Shown here: piece by piece, positions 52,964 through 61,757 of the stretch
Numbering within the stretch: position 1 is the first letter of the stretch
Layout of the letters: every line of letters starts with the position of its first letter
DNA from: Spirochaetia bacterium UBA2205
Lineage (GTDB): Bacteria > Spirochaetota > UBA4802 > UB4802
Length of the DNA stretch: 64,000 nucleotides
NCBI GenBank assembly: GCA_002328585.1
Contig: DCUV01000040.1
Span: 16,145-80,144 of the forward strand
Direction of reading: 5' to 3'
Position numbers and translations under genes: made by a program
The notes under the pieces: generated by a model
Database searches by the model: none
Seen by the model: the letters and a program-made list of their open reading frames with translations, nothing else
What the model was told of the DNA's origin: nothing

Positions 52964-54332
52964 TTTGAAGCATTAAATTTATTTTATAGAATGTTAATAT
53001 TCCTAAAATTTGCAACTTAACATTTTCGCTGGTTTTTGTGTAAAAAAAATCTATCAAAAATGTTGTTACAGAAAATGAAATTATTGTTGCAATAATAGCA
53101 CCTTGACTCTGATAAGAAGGGATTAAATAATAATTTAAACAAACATTAACAATAGCACCGGCTGTCATTGTTATCAGTGAAAAATTGAACAAATTTTCTA
53201 TATTAATAAAGGCTCCTCTCGCTACACCCGTATTTGTAAAAAATAATCTAATAGCCATCAAAGACAATAAAATACCTGCTGGTTGATAAGCATCGCCATA
53301 AAGTGAAACTACAATATGTTCAGCAAACAAAAATATCGGTACTGAAGTTATTATAAATAGTAAAAAACTTAAACGGTAATAATTCAAAAATCTTTCTATA
53401 TATAGAACTTGTGACACTTTTTTAGCATTTACAAGTGCAGGAAAAATTGAATTGTTTAGCAAAACGGGTATAAATCCAAAAGTTTCAATCAATCTTAATG
53501 CAACGCTATAGTACCCAACCTCTTTGCTTCCAATCATCTCTTGAAGCATGACTTGATCAATTCTTGCTTGTATCATTAAAACGATACCACTAAGAATAAG
53601 TGGCCAGGAATCTTTAAAAAGTGAAACCGCCACTTCTCTTTTGAACTTTACATTTTTAATTTTTAATTTTGAATCTTTCAAATGTTTTAGATAAAAATAC
53701 ACAAATCCTATAGCCAACACAATACTATCAAAAAACGCCACCAATGCAAAAGCTATAAGTGAAGCCTCATAAAGTATGAGTGCAATTTTGACAATACTGC
53801 TTATAAAAAGTGATATGATATTTGCATATACTGCATATTTACTGATTACTTTTGATCGAAAATAAAAGTCTATTACATTAAACGCCTGAAATATTGTAGA
53901 GCCAGCAACAATAAACACAAGAATATTGGTGTAGTGGTCATTGGAGGTAAACTGTACCGCTATGGCTATCATAATGAGCATCACAATAGCACCCATAATC
54001 TTTAACCAAAAGGCAGTACCTAAAAGCACATCCTTTTTACTTTCATCCTTTACCAGTTCCCGTACCACTATTCCATCCAGCCCTAAGGTAGCAAAAGCAC
54101 TAAAAAGCCCCACAAATGCCCCTGCATAATTTAAAAGCCCATATTGTGCAGGTCCAAGATACCGTGCCACCCATACCCCTACAAAAAGCCCCACTGCCAT
54201 GCGCAAAACTTTTTCCGCAAACAGCCAGCCAGTATTAAAAAAATATTTACGAAAACCGGAATGTGAGGCTAATTGTGAAATGTGAGATGAAAAATGTAAA
54301 ATGGGAGTTGTTAAAGCTGAAATGATAGACAT
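52953..54332 (-). CDS. O-antigen flippase, Wzx type (second of three)
   Basis: A 459-aa MOP-superfamily exporter with about 12-14 helices and VWVARYLGPAQYGLLNYAGA near the N terminus. It should export the oligosaccharide assembled by the downstream operon. The first 26 residues precede the normal family start and are encoded by an ACATTTCAC/ATCTCAC low-complexity tract, the same as found between genes. A short copy of its N-terminal coding region survives as a scar at 56640-56706. Confidence 0.87.
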   Translation of the reverse strand: MSIISALTTPILHFSSHISQLASHSGFRKYFFNTGWLFAEKVLRMAVGLFVGVWVARYLGPAQYGLLNYAGAFVGLFSAFATLGLDGIVVRELVKDESKKDVLLGTAFWLKIMGAIVMLIMIAIAVQFTSNDHYTNILVFIVAGSTIFQAFNVIDFYFRSKVISKYAVYANIISLFISSIVKIALILYEASLIAFALVAFFDSIVLAIGFVYFYLKHLKDSKLKIKNVKFKREVAVSLFKDSWPLILSGIVLMIQARIDQVMLQEMIGSKEVGYYSVALRLIETFGFIPVLLNNSIFPALVNAKKVSQVLYIERFLNYYRLSFLLFIITSVPIFLFAEHIVVSLYGDAYQPAGILLSLMAIRLFFTNTGVARGAFINIENLFNFSLITMTAGAIVNVCLNYYLIPSYQSQGAIIATIISFSVTTFLIDFFYTKTSENVKLQILGILTFYKINLMLQNAK

Positions 54333-54707
54333 TTAACTTTTTTCCTTAATTCTTTTAATCAGCGCATTAGTTTTGTTATAAATCTCTTTTAATAATTTAT
54401 CAATAATCTCCAGATCAGCACTTTTACAATAATTTAATTCCAAACACACCACCAAAAGGGTATCAACCTCTGAAATTGAGCCTCTTGTAATATGTAAAAA
54501 ATTTAAAAATTCTTTATCTGTATGCCTGGCTGCACCTTCGGCAATATTGGCAGGAATGGACACTGAAGCCCTTCTTAACTGTGATGTAATCCCAAATTTT
54601 TCACAGTCAGGAAATTGCTCTGTTAGTTTATAAATCTCTTTTGATAATTTTATCCCTAAAACCCATATATCTAAATTTTTATGCGAAACATTTTCCAATC
54701 CCCACAT
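54333..54707 (-). CDS. Four-helix bundle protein (S23/IVP family)
   Basis: A 124-aa protein of the 23S rRNA intervening-sequence type: LDIWVLGIKLSKEIYKLTEQ, FGITSQLRRASVSIPANIAE and GSISEVDTLL are diagnostic. These proteins are found inside rRNA spacers and as free genes near mobile or surface-polysaccharide loci; the function is unknown. It directly abuts the flippase start and follows a low-complexity tract. Confidence 0.87.
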   Translation of the reverse strand: MWGLENVSHKNLDIWVLGIKLSKEIYKLTEQFPDCEKFGITSQLRRASVSIPANIAEGAARHTDKEFLNFLHITRGSISEVDTLLVVCLELNYCKSADLEIIDKLLKEIYNKTNALIKRIKEKS

Positions 54708-54775
54708 CCCATCTCACACCTTACACCTAACATCTAACATCTCACAACTATCCGCTATCAACTATCCACCATCCA
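54708..54775. repeat. Low-complexity intergenic tract
   Basis: Tandem variants of ACACCTAACATCTAACATCT and AACTATCCACCATCCACC. The tract extends into the 3' end of the next gene, encoding its last residues (LVDGG). The same type of sequence occurs at 34.0, 34.9, 39.3, 44.6 and 56.7 kb. Confidence 0.7.
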
Positions 54776-55271
54776 CCAAATCAATAACCCGGTCATACGC
54801 TTCTAAAATCTTAGTATCATCATACTTTGCTCCTTTCCATCCCTTCACCTCTTGTATTACAGATTCTTTATTCAACTCCAACCCATTTTCTTGCAAAGCT
54901 TTTATACAATATAAAACTGTTCCAAGAAGCTCAATGGTATTAAAATCATCATTATCTTTAAACAAAGGCAGTAATGTATTAACCACAAAACTTGTAAGAC
55001 TGTTATTGTCAATTACATCATTGTCATTATTAATTAATATCTCATTTCCTTTAATATCAATTTCTCCCTGAATTTTTAATATGTCCAGATCAGAAGAAAG
55101 TTCGTGTGAATACGGACCATATTTATACATTTCAAATCTATATCCAAATCCATGGTTTGGATATAACTCCTTGATAAAGAATATTACCTTTTGAATTAAT
55201 ATCTTTGATAGTTTAATATCTTTTTTTTTAAGTATAGTTATTATATTTTTTAATACGTTTAATCTTTCCAT
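54762..55271 (-). CDS. YwgA-like protein (possible Panacea/SocA-type fold)
   Basis: A 169-aa protein. LSKILIQKVIFFIKELYP followed by FEMYKYGPYSHELSSDLDIL resembles the YwgA family and, more distantly, Panacea/SocA antitoxin domains. A GGGGAGG site precedes the ATG. It is the partner of an HD-domain phosphohydrolase 30 bases upstream, a pairing also known for B. subtilis ywfO-ywgA to my recollection. Its role is unknown; a regulatory or antitoxin-like function for the HD enzyme is conjecture. The end of the gene runs into the low-complexity repeat. Confidence 0.6.
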   Translation of the reverse strand: MERLNVLKNIITILKKKDIKLSKILIQKVIFFIKELYPNHGFGYRFEMYKYGPYSHELSSDLDILKIQGEIDIKGNEILINNDNDVIDNNSLTSFVVNTLLPLFKDNDDFNTIELLGTVLYCIKALQENGLELNKESVIQEVKGWKGAKYDDTKILEAYDRVIDLVDGG

Positions 55272-55301
55272 TGCAACCTCCCCTGTTTTTTATATTTTTT
55301 T

Positions 55302-56606
55302 CTATAATGTTTTATTCATCACATTCTGCAATACTTTTTTTGCCGTACCAATACAATTATCGTCCACATAAACCCTATAAATAATCATCTCATTTGCATT
55401 AGTGTTACCAAATAAAACAGGAGACATTTCAAATAAATCTATAAGCTTGTCATCCTTTAACACTTTATAATCAGATTCATTCTGCTCATCACTTATCTTT
55501 AAAAGATCATAAATTTTTACATTTTTAACTGTTTTAAAAAAACTAACATTTTCTTCTAATCCTTCACTTATAAGCCCTTTTATAAACTGCTCATACAACT
55601 TTTTATAATAGGCATTTTCTGCATTACATGTATAATCAAATACAGGGTGTAACTTTGCTTTATCCCGCATCAATATTTTTGCAAAATTATCTTCTCCTGC
55701 AAATTTTTTTATCAACTCAAATACATAATAGTCATCAAACTTTACAAATGTATCATAATCAATAGTTACTATCTCCCCTTTTTGTTTCTGTATTCCTGTT
55801 TGTATGTTTTCTTTCTGTTTTTCAATAAATTTAGACAACACAATATCGTATCCCTGCCTTGTCCTATGAAATGGTACCTGCATATTGTATTGATATCGTG
55901 CAAAAACCATAAGCTCAACAGCATTCAAATGCTCATACCGTATACAATATTGACCATTTTTTACAATAAAGCTTCCAATAAATCTTTCAACATCAAATTG
56001 ACCATACTTAACTCCACAAATATATGAATCCCTTATAAGATAATCTGCCCTATCAGCATCAAATACACCTGATATAATTTTTTTTAACAAATCATACTCT
56101 TTAATAACCTTACCGGCAACTAAACTGCTTATCAGGTTCAAAATTGTTGCATCATTAAAACATTTTAATAGGACATGTTTTATTGGTTCATAATTTTGTA
56201 TTATATACTTGCTTACATCTTCATGCTTTAATGTATCACCAAGCAATGTTTGTTCAGATGCATGCGAATAAGCCAGATGCCCTATATCATGTAATAGAGC
56301 AGCAAACCGCAACTTTTTTAATAGTATATCTAAATCATCTCTTTTATTTAAATCTTCAGAATTTCTCACTAATTCTAAAAATATATTTGTAGCACATTGT
56401 AATACACCTAACGAATGAACAAATCGTGAATGTTCTGCCGAAGGATATACATATTTAGTCAGTGCAAGCTGAGATATCCTTCTCAACCTCTGAAAAATTG
56501 GAGTGTCAATTATTTCCAATTCCTCCTGTGTAAGCCATATAAAACCGTATAAAGGATCCCGCATCCTGTGTTTAAGGTTTATTTTATGGAGCAAATCTTC
56601 TGACAT
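55302..56606 (-). CDS. HD-superfamily phosphohydrolase (YwfO/dNTPase-like)
   Basis: A 434-aa metal-dependent phosphohydrolase. IFQRLRRISQLALTKYVYPS then EHSRFVHSLGV gives the first histidine, LLHDIGHLAYSH the HD pair, and FDADRADYLIRD a later aspartate, the pattern of the SAMHD1/dGTPase-like group. Relatives hydrolyse dNTPs or related nucleotides. It precedes the YwgA-like gene, and the two stand apart in direction-neutral context within a sugar locus, so they may be a mobile or defence module. Confidence 0.82.
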   Translation of the reverse strand: MSEDLLHKINLKHRMRDPLYGFIWLTQEELEIIDTPIFQRLRRISQLALTKYVYPSAEHSRFVHSLGVLQCATNIFLELVRNSEDLNKRDDLDILLKKLRFAALLHDIGHLAYSHASEQTLLGDTLKHEDVSKYIIQNYEPIKHVLLKCFNDATILNLISSLVAGKVIKEYDLLKKIISGVFDADRADYLIRDSYICGVKYGQFDVERFIGSFIVKNGQYCIRYEHLNAVELMVFARYQYNMQVPFHRTRQGYDIVLSKFIEKQKENIQTGIQKQKGEIVTIDYDTFVKFDDYYVFELIKKFAGEDNFAKILMRDKAKLHPVFDYTCNAENAYYKKLYEQFIKGLISEGLEENVSFFKTVKNVKIYDLLKISDEQNESDYKVLKDDKLIDLFEMSPVLFGNTNANEMIIYRVYVDDNCIGTAKKVLQNVMNKTL

Positions 56607-56639
56607 AGCTTATTTCAAATAAAAAAACATAAAATCAAT

Positions 56640-56706
56640 GTGAACCACAAATGCCTGCGTGTAATGTAAAAGCCCGTATTGTGCAGACCCTAAATACCGT
56701 GCTATC
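56640..56706 (-). pseudogene. Scar of a Wzx N-terminal coding segment
   Basis: Minus-strand translation reads ARYLGSAQYGLLHYTQAF, matching ARYLGPAQYGLLNYAGAF of the flippase at 52953-54332. Only about 20 codons remain, between the HD gene and a low-complexity tract. It shows that a related wzx once ended here or that sequence was copied and deleted. Confidence 0.8.
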
Positions 56707-56800
56707 TATCTAACATCTCACACCTTACACCTAACATCTAACAACCATTAACTATCAACTATCAACCATCAACTATTCGCCATCCCCCATCCCACCATAC
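56707..56800. repeat. Low-complexity intergenic tract running into fcl
   Basis: Tandem variants of ACATCTCACACCTTACACC and AACTATCAACCATC. The last codons of fcl (GGMGDGE) are encoded by it. Confidence 0.65.
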
Positions 56801-57903
56801 ACCATCCTTATCCCTTCTTCCAATCCAATCTCTGGTTTCCATCCAAGTGCTTTTATTCTGCTTACATCCAGTAATTTCCGGGGTGTGCCATCAGGTTTTG
56901 TTGTATCCCAAACAATTTCGCCTTTAAAACCAACTATTTTCTTAACTAAATTAGCCAGGTCCTTTATGTGCATATCCACACCGGTGCCAATATTTACAAA
57001 CTCGCCAATTTCCGCAAAGTCATACTTATCCATCAAAAATATGCAGGCACTGGCTAAATCGTCCACATGCATAAACTCGCGGTAGGGAGAGCCTGTACCC
57101 CATAAATGGACTGTAACCGGCATTATATTTTGGGTATTTAATTCCGTGTGCTGAGAGATACCTATTTTATGGAGAATGGATAAAATATCCTGTACGGCTG
57201 CATTCTCTGGCAAAGATAGTCCAAAACCTGCTGGATGGCTAATTAAATCTTTTTTTATACCTTCAAAATCTCTCTGCTCAAGAAGCTTGGCAAGGTGGAA
57301 TTTCCTTAGTAAAGCCGGTAATACATGGGCGGTTTCAAGATTATAGTTGTCATGGGGACCATAAAGGTTAGTTGGCATAACCGAAATAAAGTTTGTACCA
57401 TACTGTTCATTGTAATATCTGCACAGTTTTATTGCTGCAATCTTGGCAATGGCATATGGCTCATTGGTTGGCTCAAGAGGACCTGTCAGGAGATACTCCT
57501 CTTTTAAAGGTTGAGGAGCAAGTTTTGGATAAATGCATGAAGAACCAAGATTTAAGAGTTTTTTAACTCCATATTTATAAGCACTGTGAATAACATTCAG
57601 CGCAATAGCCATGTTGTTGTATATAAATTCTGCCTTATAGGTGCTATTGGCAAGTATACCACCAACCTTTGCCGCTGCTAAAAATACATACTCCGGATTA
57701 AAACCTTTAAAAAAACGTTCAACCTCATTTTGGTTTGTGGCATCCAGTTGTACGGTTTTAACCGCATTGCTATCAAAGGTTATATTGTTTTTATTGTAGG
57801 TTGCTATTATTGTGCGATAGTTACTATTAATGAGCTTTCTGGTTATAGCATTGCCCACCATGCCACTGGCACCCACCACGGCAATACAGCTTGTATTATC
57901 CAT
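56773..57903 (-). CDS. fcl: GDP-L-fucose synthase
   Basis: A 376-aa SDR epimerase/reductase converting GDP-4-keto-6-deoxymannose to GDP-L-fucose. AVVGASGMVGNAI is the NADP site, NLGSSCIYP the catalytic serine/cysteine region, and YAIAKIAAIKLC the YxxxK. It is about 60 residues longer than the usual 310-320 aa. The extra sequence lies mainly in an insertion after the PALLRKFHLAK segment (about 205-255), which some Fcl proteins share. Start at ATG 57903 behind GAGGTG. It follows gmd by 38 bases. Confidence 0.9.
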   Translation of the reverse strand: MDNTSCIAVVGASGMVGNAITRKLINSNYRTIIATYNKNNITFDSNAVKTVQLDATNQNEVERFFKGFNPEYVFLAAAKVGGILANSTYKAEFIYNNMAIALNVIHSAYKYGVKKLLNLGSSCIYPKLAPQPLKEEYLLTGPLEPTNEPYAIAKIAAIKLCRYYNEQYGTNFISVMPTNLYGPHDNYNLETAHVLPALLRKFHLAKLLEQRDFEGIKKDLISHPAGFGLSLPENAAVQDILSILHKIGISQHTELNTQNIMPVTVHLWGTGSPYREFMHVDDLASACIFLMDKYDFAEIGEFVNIGTGVDMHIKDLANLVKKIVGFKGEIVWDTTKPDGTPRKLLDVSRIKALGWKPEIGLEEGIRMVYGGMGDGE

Positions 57904-57941
57904 GCACCACCTCACAAACAACCTGATGCTTTGAATATATT

Positions 57942-59081
57942 TTATTCACAATAATTTTTGACATCAAATCCCCCGTTTTTTAAATGCACATTTTTCAACT
58001 GATCATTGACATCATGCGCCATCATCATATCAACCAGTGCTTCAAATGATATTTCAGGCTCCCATCCCAATGTTTGTTTTGCTTTTGAGGCATCACCTAA
58101 CAGGATATCAACTTCGGTAGGCCTAAAATACCGCGGATCAATCTTTACTATGGGCTTTCCAATAAGTTTTTCATTACCGCACTTATCTATACCAGCAATG
58201 TCTACATTGTCAACACTGTCAACAATTCCCGTTTCGTCCACGCCTTTGCCGTGCCATACAATGGTTAAACCAACCTTTTTTGCCGCTAATGCAATAAACT
58301 GGCGTACCGTATGGGTATCCCCTGTTGCTATTACATAGTCATCAGGCTTGTTGTGTTGCAACATAAGCCACATGGCTTTTACATAGTCACCTGCAAAGCC
58401 CCAGTCGCGCTTTGCATCAATATTCCCCAAATACAGGCAATCCTGCAAGCCCAGAGATATCCGCGCAAGCCCTCGTGTAATCTTGCGGGTAACAAATGTT
58501 TCACCACGCAATGGCGATTCATGATTAAACAAAATACCATTGCATGCAAACATGGTGTATGCCTCACGGTAATTTACCGTTATCCAGTAGGCATACAGCT
58601 TGGCAACTCCATACGGGCTGCGGGGATAAAACGGCGTGGTTTCTTTTTGTGGTATCTCCTGCACCCTGCCATACAGCTCACTGGTGGAAGCCTGATAAAA
58701 CCTAACTGTTTTTTCCATACCCAGTATCCGTAAAGCCTCTAAAATACGCAATGTACCCAGCGCATCCGAATTTGCTGTATATTCTGGCGTTTCAAAGCTA
58801 ACCTGTACATGGCTCTGAGCACCAAGATTATAAATTTCATTTGGCTGTACCTGCTGTATAATACGTATAACATTGGTTGAATCGGTTAAATCGCCATAGT
58901 GTAAAAAAAATGCAGCATCTTCAGTATGGGGGTCAACATACAGGTGATCAATTCTATCCGTATTAAATGACGAAGCACGCCTTTTAATCCCATGCACCAT
59001 ATACCCTTTATTCAGCAAAAACTCAGCAAGGTATGCTCCATCCTGCCCTGTTATACCCGTAATTAACGCAACTTTGCCCAT
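57942..59081 (-). CDS. gmd: GDP-mannose 4,6-dehydratase
   Basis: A 379-aa SDR enzyme making GDP-4-keto-6-deoxymannose. Opening ALITGITGQDGAYLAEFLL, QASTSELYG for the catalytic threonine/glutamate, and YGVAKLYAYW for YxxxK are diagnostic, as is NHESPLRGETFVTRKIT. First gene of the GDP-fucose pair. Length and motifs are normal. Confidence 0.95.
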   Translation of the reverse strand: MGKVALITGITGQDGAYLAEFLLNKGYMVHGIKRRASSFNTDRIDHLYVDPHTEDAAFFLHYGDLTDSTNVIRIIQQVQPNEIYNLGAQSHVQVSFETPEYTANSDALGTLRILEALRILGMEKTVRFYQASTSELYGRVQEIPQKETTPFYPRSPYGVAKLYAYWITVNYREAYTMFACNGILFNHESPLRGETFVTRKITRGLARISLGLQDCLYLGNIDAKRDWGFAGDYVKAMWLMLQHNKPDDYVIATGDTHTVRQFIALAAKKVGLTIVWHGKGVDETGIVDSVDNVDIAGIDKCGNEKLIGKPIVKIDPRYFRPTEVDILLGDASKAKQTLGWEPEISFEALVDMMMAHDVNDQLKNVHLKNGGFDVKNYCE

Positions 59082-59171
59082 TTATCCAACCCCCTTTTAT
59101 GTTATTGTAAAACACACATTTCACATTGAAACTTTATGCATAACAATTTCCTTTGCCGCTCATGCTCTGTT

Positions 59172-59270
59172 TCATACTATATGGAATCTCTTTACAGTCT
59201 TTCCAGAATCTAACGTAAGTTCTATTGTTTCAATTTTAAATTCTTTTGTGTAAACTCTTCTTTTAATCAT
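59172..59270 (-). pseudogene. IS3-family orfA fragment (N terminus)
   Basis: In the 59082-59350 gap, an ATG at 59270 behind AGAGGTG opens a 32-codon frame MIKRRVYTKEFKIETIELTL then DSGKTV, the start of IS3-family OrfA helix-turn-helix proteins. It stops early (TGA) and nothing more of the element remains here. Confidence 0.75.
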
Positions 59271-59350
59271 TTTTATTCACCTCTCTACTTATTTTTATAG
59301 TTGCCTTATCTTTTTGTCTACTAAATTGTAGCAAGTTCAATTTTCTTGCT

Positions 59351-60403
59351 TCATAAAATCAGATCAAAATTAAATAAGTCATCTCTAATATACATATTAA
59401 AAGAAAGAGCGAGAATTAAAAGTACTAACAATGTAACAGCAACAATTCTAGGCTTGGTTTTATAAATTATATATGGAAAAATAAATATACTAACTGAAGA
59501 TAATGGAAAGAATAATCGATTTGATAATATTGGAAGTTGCAAGAAAAGAAACAACACTGACAAGCTTAAAAAAAGTAAATTAAATAATATGCTTTTATGT
59601 GTATCCATCCTTTTTTTATATAAGAAACCAAAAATGACACCGCACCCAAAAATAAATAATGTATACCTATTAAAAGGATTTGTTACATTAAAAGGATGTT
59701 TTTCGCCAAATTGTTCCATTATAAATAAGTAATGATTTAATTTATATCCAAAAGGTCCGCCAATTAAATCTGCTAAATAATACAACATAGAAAGTATAGG
59801 TAAAACTTTACCCAACACTATACAAAATATTGGCAAAATAATAACGACTAAAACAGGTAATTTCATTTTTCTAGAAATAAACAATACGGAAAACAAAATC
59901 GGAGCAGAATAGTGAAATCCAGTTGCAATTATAGCCTTAATAAAAAAATGTTTAATCCTATCTTTAGACAAATCTTTAATTGAATACAAAAGTAATGCAA
60001 CAGCAACTCCTTGTCTTATTTGAGTTAATCCATAAAGTGGAAAAAATAACAGCACGAAAATAAAAAGACTTATTAATGGAAAAGATGAGTCTTTGTATAT
60101 AGCATATAAAGATATAGTTAAAAAAATAACTGCATACAAAGCAAAAAAAGTATGAGGATTTGCATTAAATAAAATGTTGTTCAAATATACCAACCCCCAA
60201 TGTAAGGGTTCAAAAACTAATAGGTTATATTCAGATGGATTATAGCTTAGAAAAGCTACATACGTTTTAGAGTCACGGTCAAAGCCCACAGGTTTTAGTC
60301 CTGAAATCATAACTAACACAAACCAAAGTATTAAAAAAATTGCTAATGTAAAAATCTTCTCAGCTTTACTTGTATTATAAAAATACGTTTTGTAAATTTT
60401 CAT
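59351..60403 (-). CDS. O-antigen polymerase-like protein, EpsG/Wzy type
   Basis: A 350-aa protein with about 10-11 membrane helices. FDRDSKTYVAFL near the start, EPLHWGLVYLN, LTQIRQGVAVALLLY and ATGFHYSAPILF follow the EpsG pattern. Such proteins polymerise repeat units on the periplasmic side. It is the only Wzy candidate in the window. I start at ATG 60403 (AGGT upstream); the frame to 60451 would run toward IS-like sequence. Confidence 0.75.
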   Translation of the reverse strand: MKIYKTYFYNTSKAEKIFTLAIFLILWFVLVMISGLKPVGFDRDSKTYVAFLSYNPSEYNLLVFEPLHWGLVYLNNILFNANPHTFFALYAVIFLTISLYAIYKDSSFPLISLFIFVLLFFPLYGLTQIRQGVAVALLLYSIKDLSKDRIKHFFIKAIIATGFHYSAPILFSVLFISRKMKLPVLVVIILPIFCIVLGKVLPILSMLYYLADLIGGPFGYKLNHYLFIMEQFGEKHPFNVTNPFNRYTLFIFGCGVIFGFLYKKRMDTHKSILFNLLFLSLSVLFLFLQLPILSNRLFFPLSSVSIFIFPYIIYKTKPRIVAVTLLVLLILALSFNMYIRDDLFNFDLIL

Positions 60404-60487
60404 GAAAATTGACCTGTTTTTGTCATGAATTTTGACCCACCTTTTAGTCACAAAAAAAGTTATTTTTTTTCAACATCTATTTCCCTC

Positions 60488-60695
60488 TATAGTGGACTAA
60501 AGTGGACCCCATTGTCAAAAAAAATAAGCTTTTTAAAGGTGTATTATTTCCTGCACTGAGCAACACAGATTTTTGTTGAGCCAGTAAAGCTCTACTTTTA
60601 ATTGGGCTATCTGTCTGTATAGTTCTGTCTCTAATTCTTCTTTGTCCAGATTAACAACACCTTATTACTCTGTCCAGTTTTTTGGGTCCATTATA
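60488..60695 (-). mobile_element. 208-bp IS3-family relic with terminal inverted repeats
   Basis: Ends read inward TATAGTGGAC (60488-60497) and TATAATGGAC (complement of 60686-60695). Between them the minus strand encodes NLDKEELETELYRQIAQLKV then ELYWLNKNL, the C-terminal zipper region of an IS3 OrfA. The rest of orfA and all of orfB are lost. It could be an internally deleted, MITE-like derivative. Confidence 0.75.
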
Positions 60696-60712
60696 GTTTG
60701 TTGCACTCCATA

Positions 60713-61756
60713 TCATATCTTAGTTTTCCATGCTTTCACGGTAATAAATTCTCTTACGCTCACATCTTTCTTTGCTTTTAGTTCAGCTACATAGACTGCC
60801 AAACTACTGCCTAAAGATAACTTTCTGGATTCTTTTGGATCTTGTTCAGCAGCAATTGCTTCACTTGCAGCAAACGCATCCCGGCATAAAGGACGATAAG
60901 GTTGATTTTCTATTCTCTGAAAACCTGCTTTCTCAAGTATATATTGAAGCGAATTTCGAATAAAAAGTACTAAATGCCGAGGTGGATCTAAATGAAGGTA
61001 ATTAGCCCCATAACGTGTATGTCCTTGAGCACCTAAGTTGGGAGTTTCAATCCAAAGCCACCCACCATGTTTTAAAAGCTGATAACAGGAATGAAGTATC
61101 GATCTCGGGTCGTGAACATGCTCGATGACATGACTCATTGTTATCCCATCAAACTGCTCTTTTGATGGATCAAGTATGCTTACATCACCGTGACGAACAT
61201 CTAACCCTCCCTTGAGTCCTACTTTAACAGCCTCTTGATCGGGATCTACTCCTACAACTTCCCATCCAGAACGTTTTGCAAGTTCCAGAAATGAACCATC
61301 TCCGCAACCTATATCAAGAAGCTTTCCTCTTGTATTTTCAGGTAAATTTCTACCTGTTCTGTCAAGTACTGCACGCTTCTTTGGAAATAGTATTGCAGCA
61401 AGAATTCCAAGAGAGCTATCAGGATAATAGTTTGTTCCGAATCGGTGATTTAGATAACCATTGGCAAGGATACGTCTTATACGATAACCCAAACTGAGAT
61501 TTGATAAATCTTCCCTACTATTGAAATTATGCGTAAAATAATTGCTGTAGGCAAGCCCGATTGTTTCAGGATTTGGGCGAGGATCAAGATAGGCAGAGCC
61601 GCACTCTTTGCAGCGATACATTGTCCATTCTCCCGGTGCACAGAAAAAAACGCGATCTTTAAGACCTTGATGCAGAAGCTCTCGCCTGTCTGAAGAGCAT
61701 ACAGGACAGTTACTTACATGTTCAAGTCCATTAACAGGCCATTGTCTTATAACCAC
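60713..61756 (-). CDS. SAM-dependent methyltransferase with N-terminal zinc-ribbon
   Basis: A 347-aa protein. The N terminus has two Cys pairs (NCPVCSSD and CKECGSAYLDPRP) like a zinc ribbon. The methyltransferase domain follows: KLLDIGCGDGSFLELAKRSG, VVGVDPDQEAV and GITMSHVIEHVHDP. It resembles C-methyltransferase-type enzymes of deoxysugar and polysaccharide pathways. Codon use is less AT-rich than in 40-53 kb, so it likely came from another source. It precedes the window edge IS cluster together with the third flippase. Confidence 0.8.
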   Translation of the reverse strand: MVIRQWPVNGLEHVSNCPVCSSDRRELLHQGLKDRVFFCAPGEWTMYRCKECGSAYLDPRPNPETIGLAYSNYFTHNFNSREDLSNLSLGYRIRRILANGYLNHRFGTNYYPDSSLGILAAILFPKKRAVLDRTGRNLPENTRGKLLDIGCGDGSFLELAKRSGWEVVGVDPDQEAVKVGLKGGLDVRHGDVSILDPSKEQFDGITMSHVIEHVHDPRSILHSCYQLLKHGGWLWIETPNLGAQGHTRYGANYLHLDPPRHLVLFIRNSLQYILEKAGFQRIENQPYRPLCRDAFAASEAIAAEQDPKESRKLSLGSSLAVYVAELKAKKDVSVREFITVKAWKTKI

Positions 61757-61757
61757 A

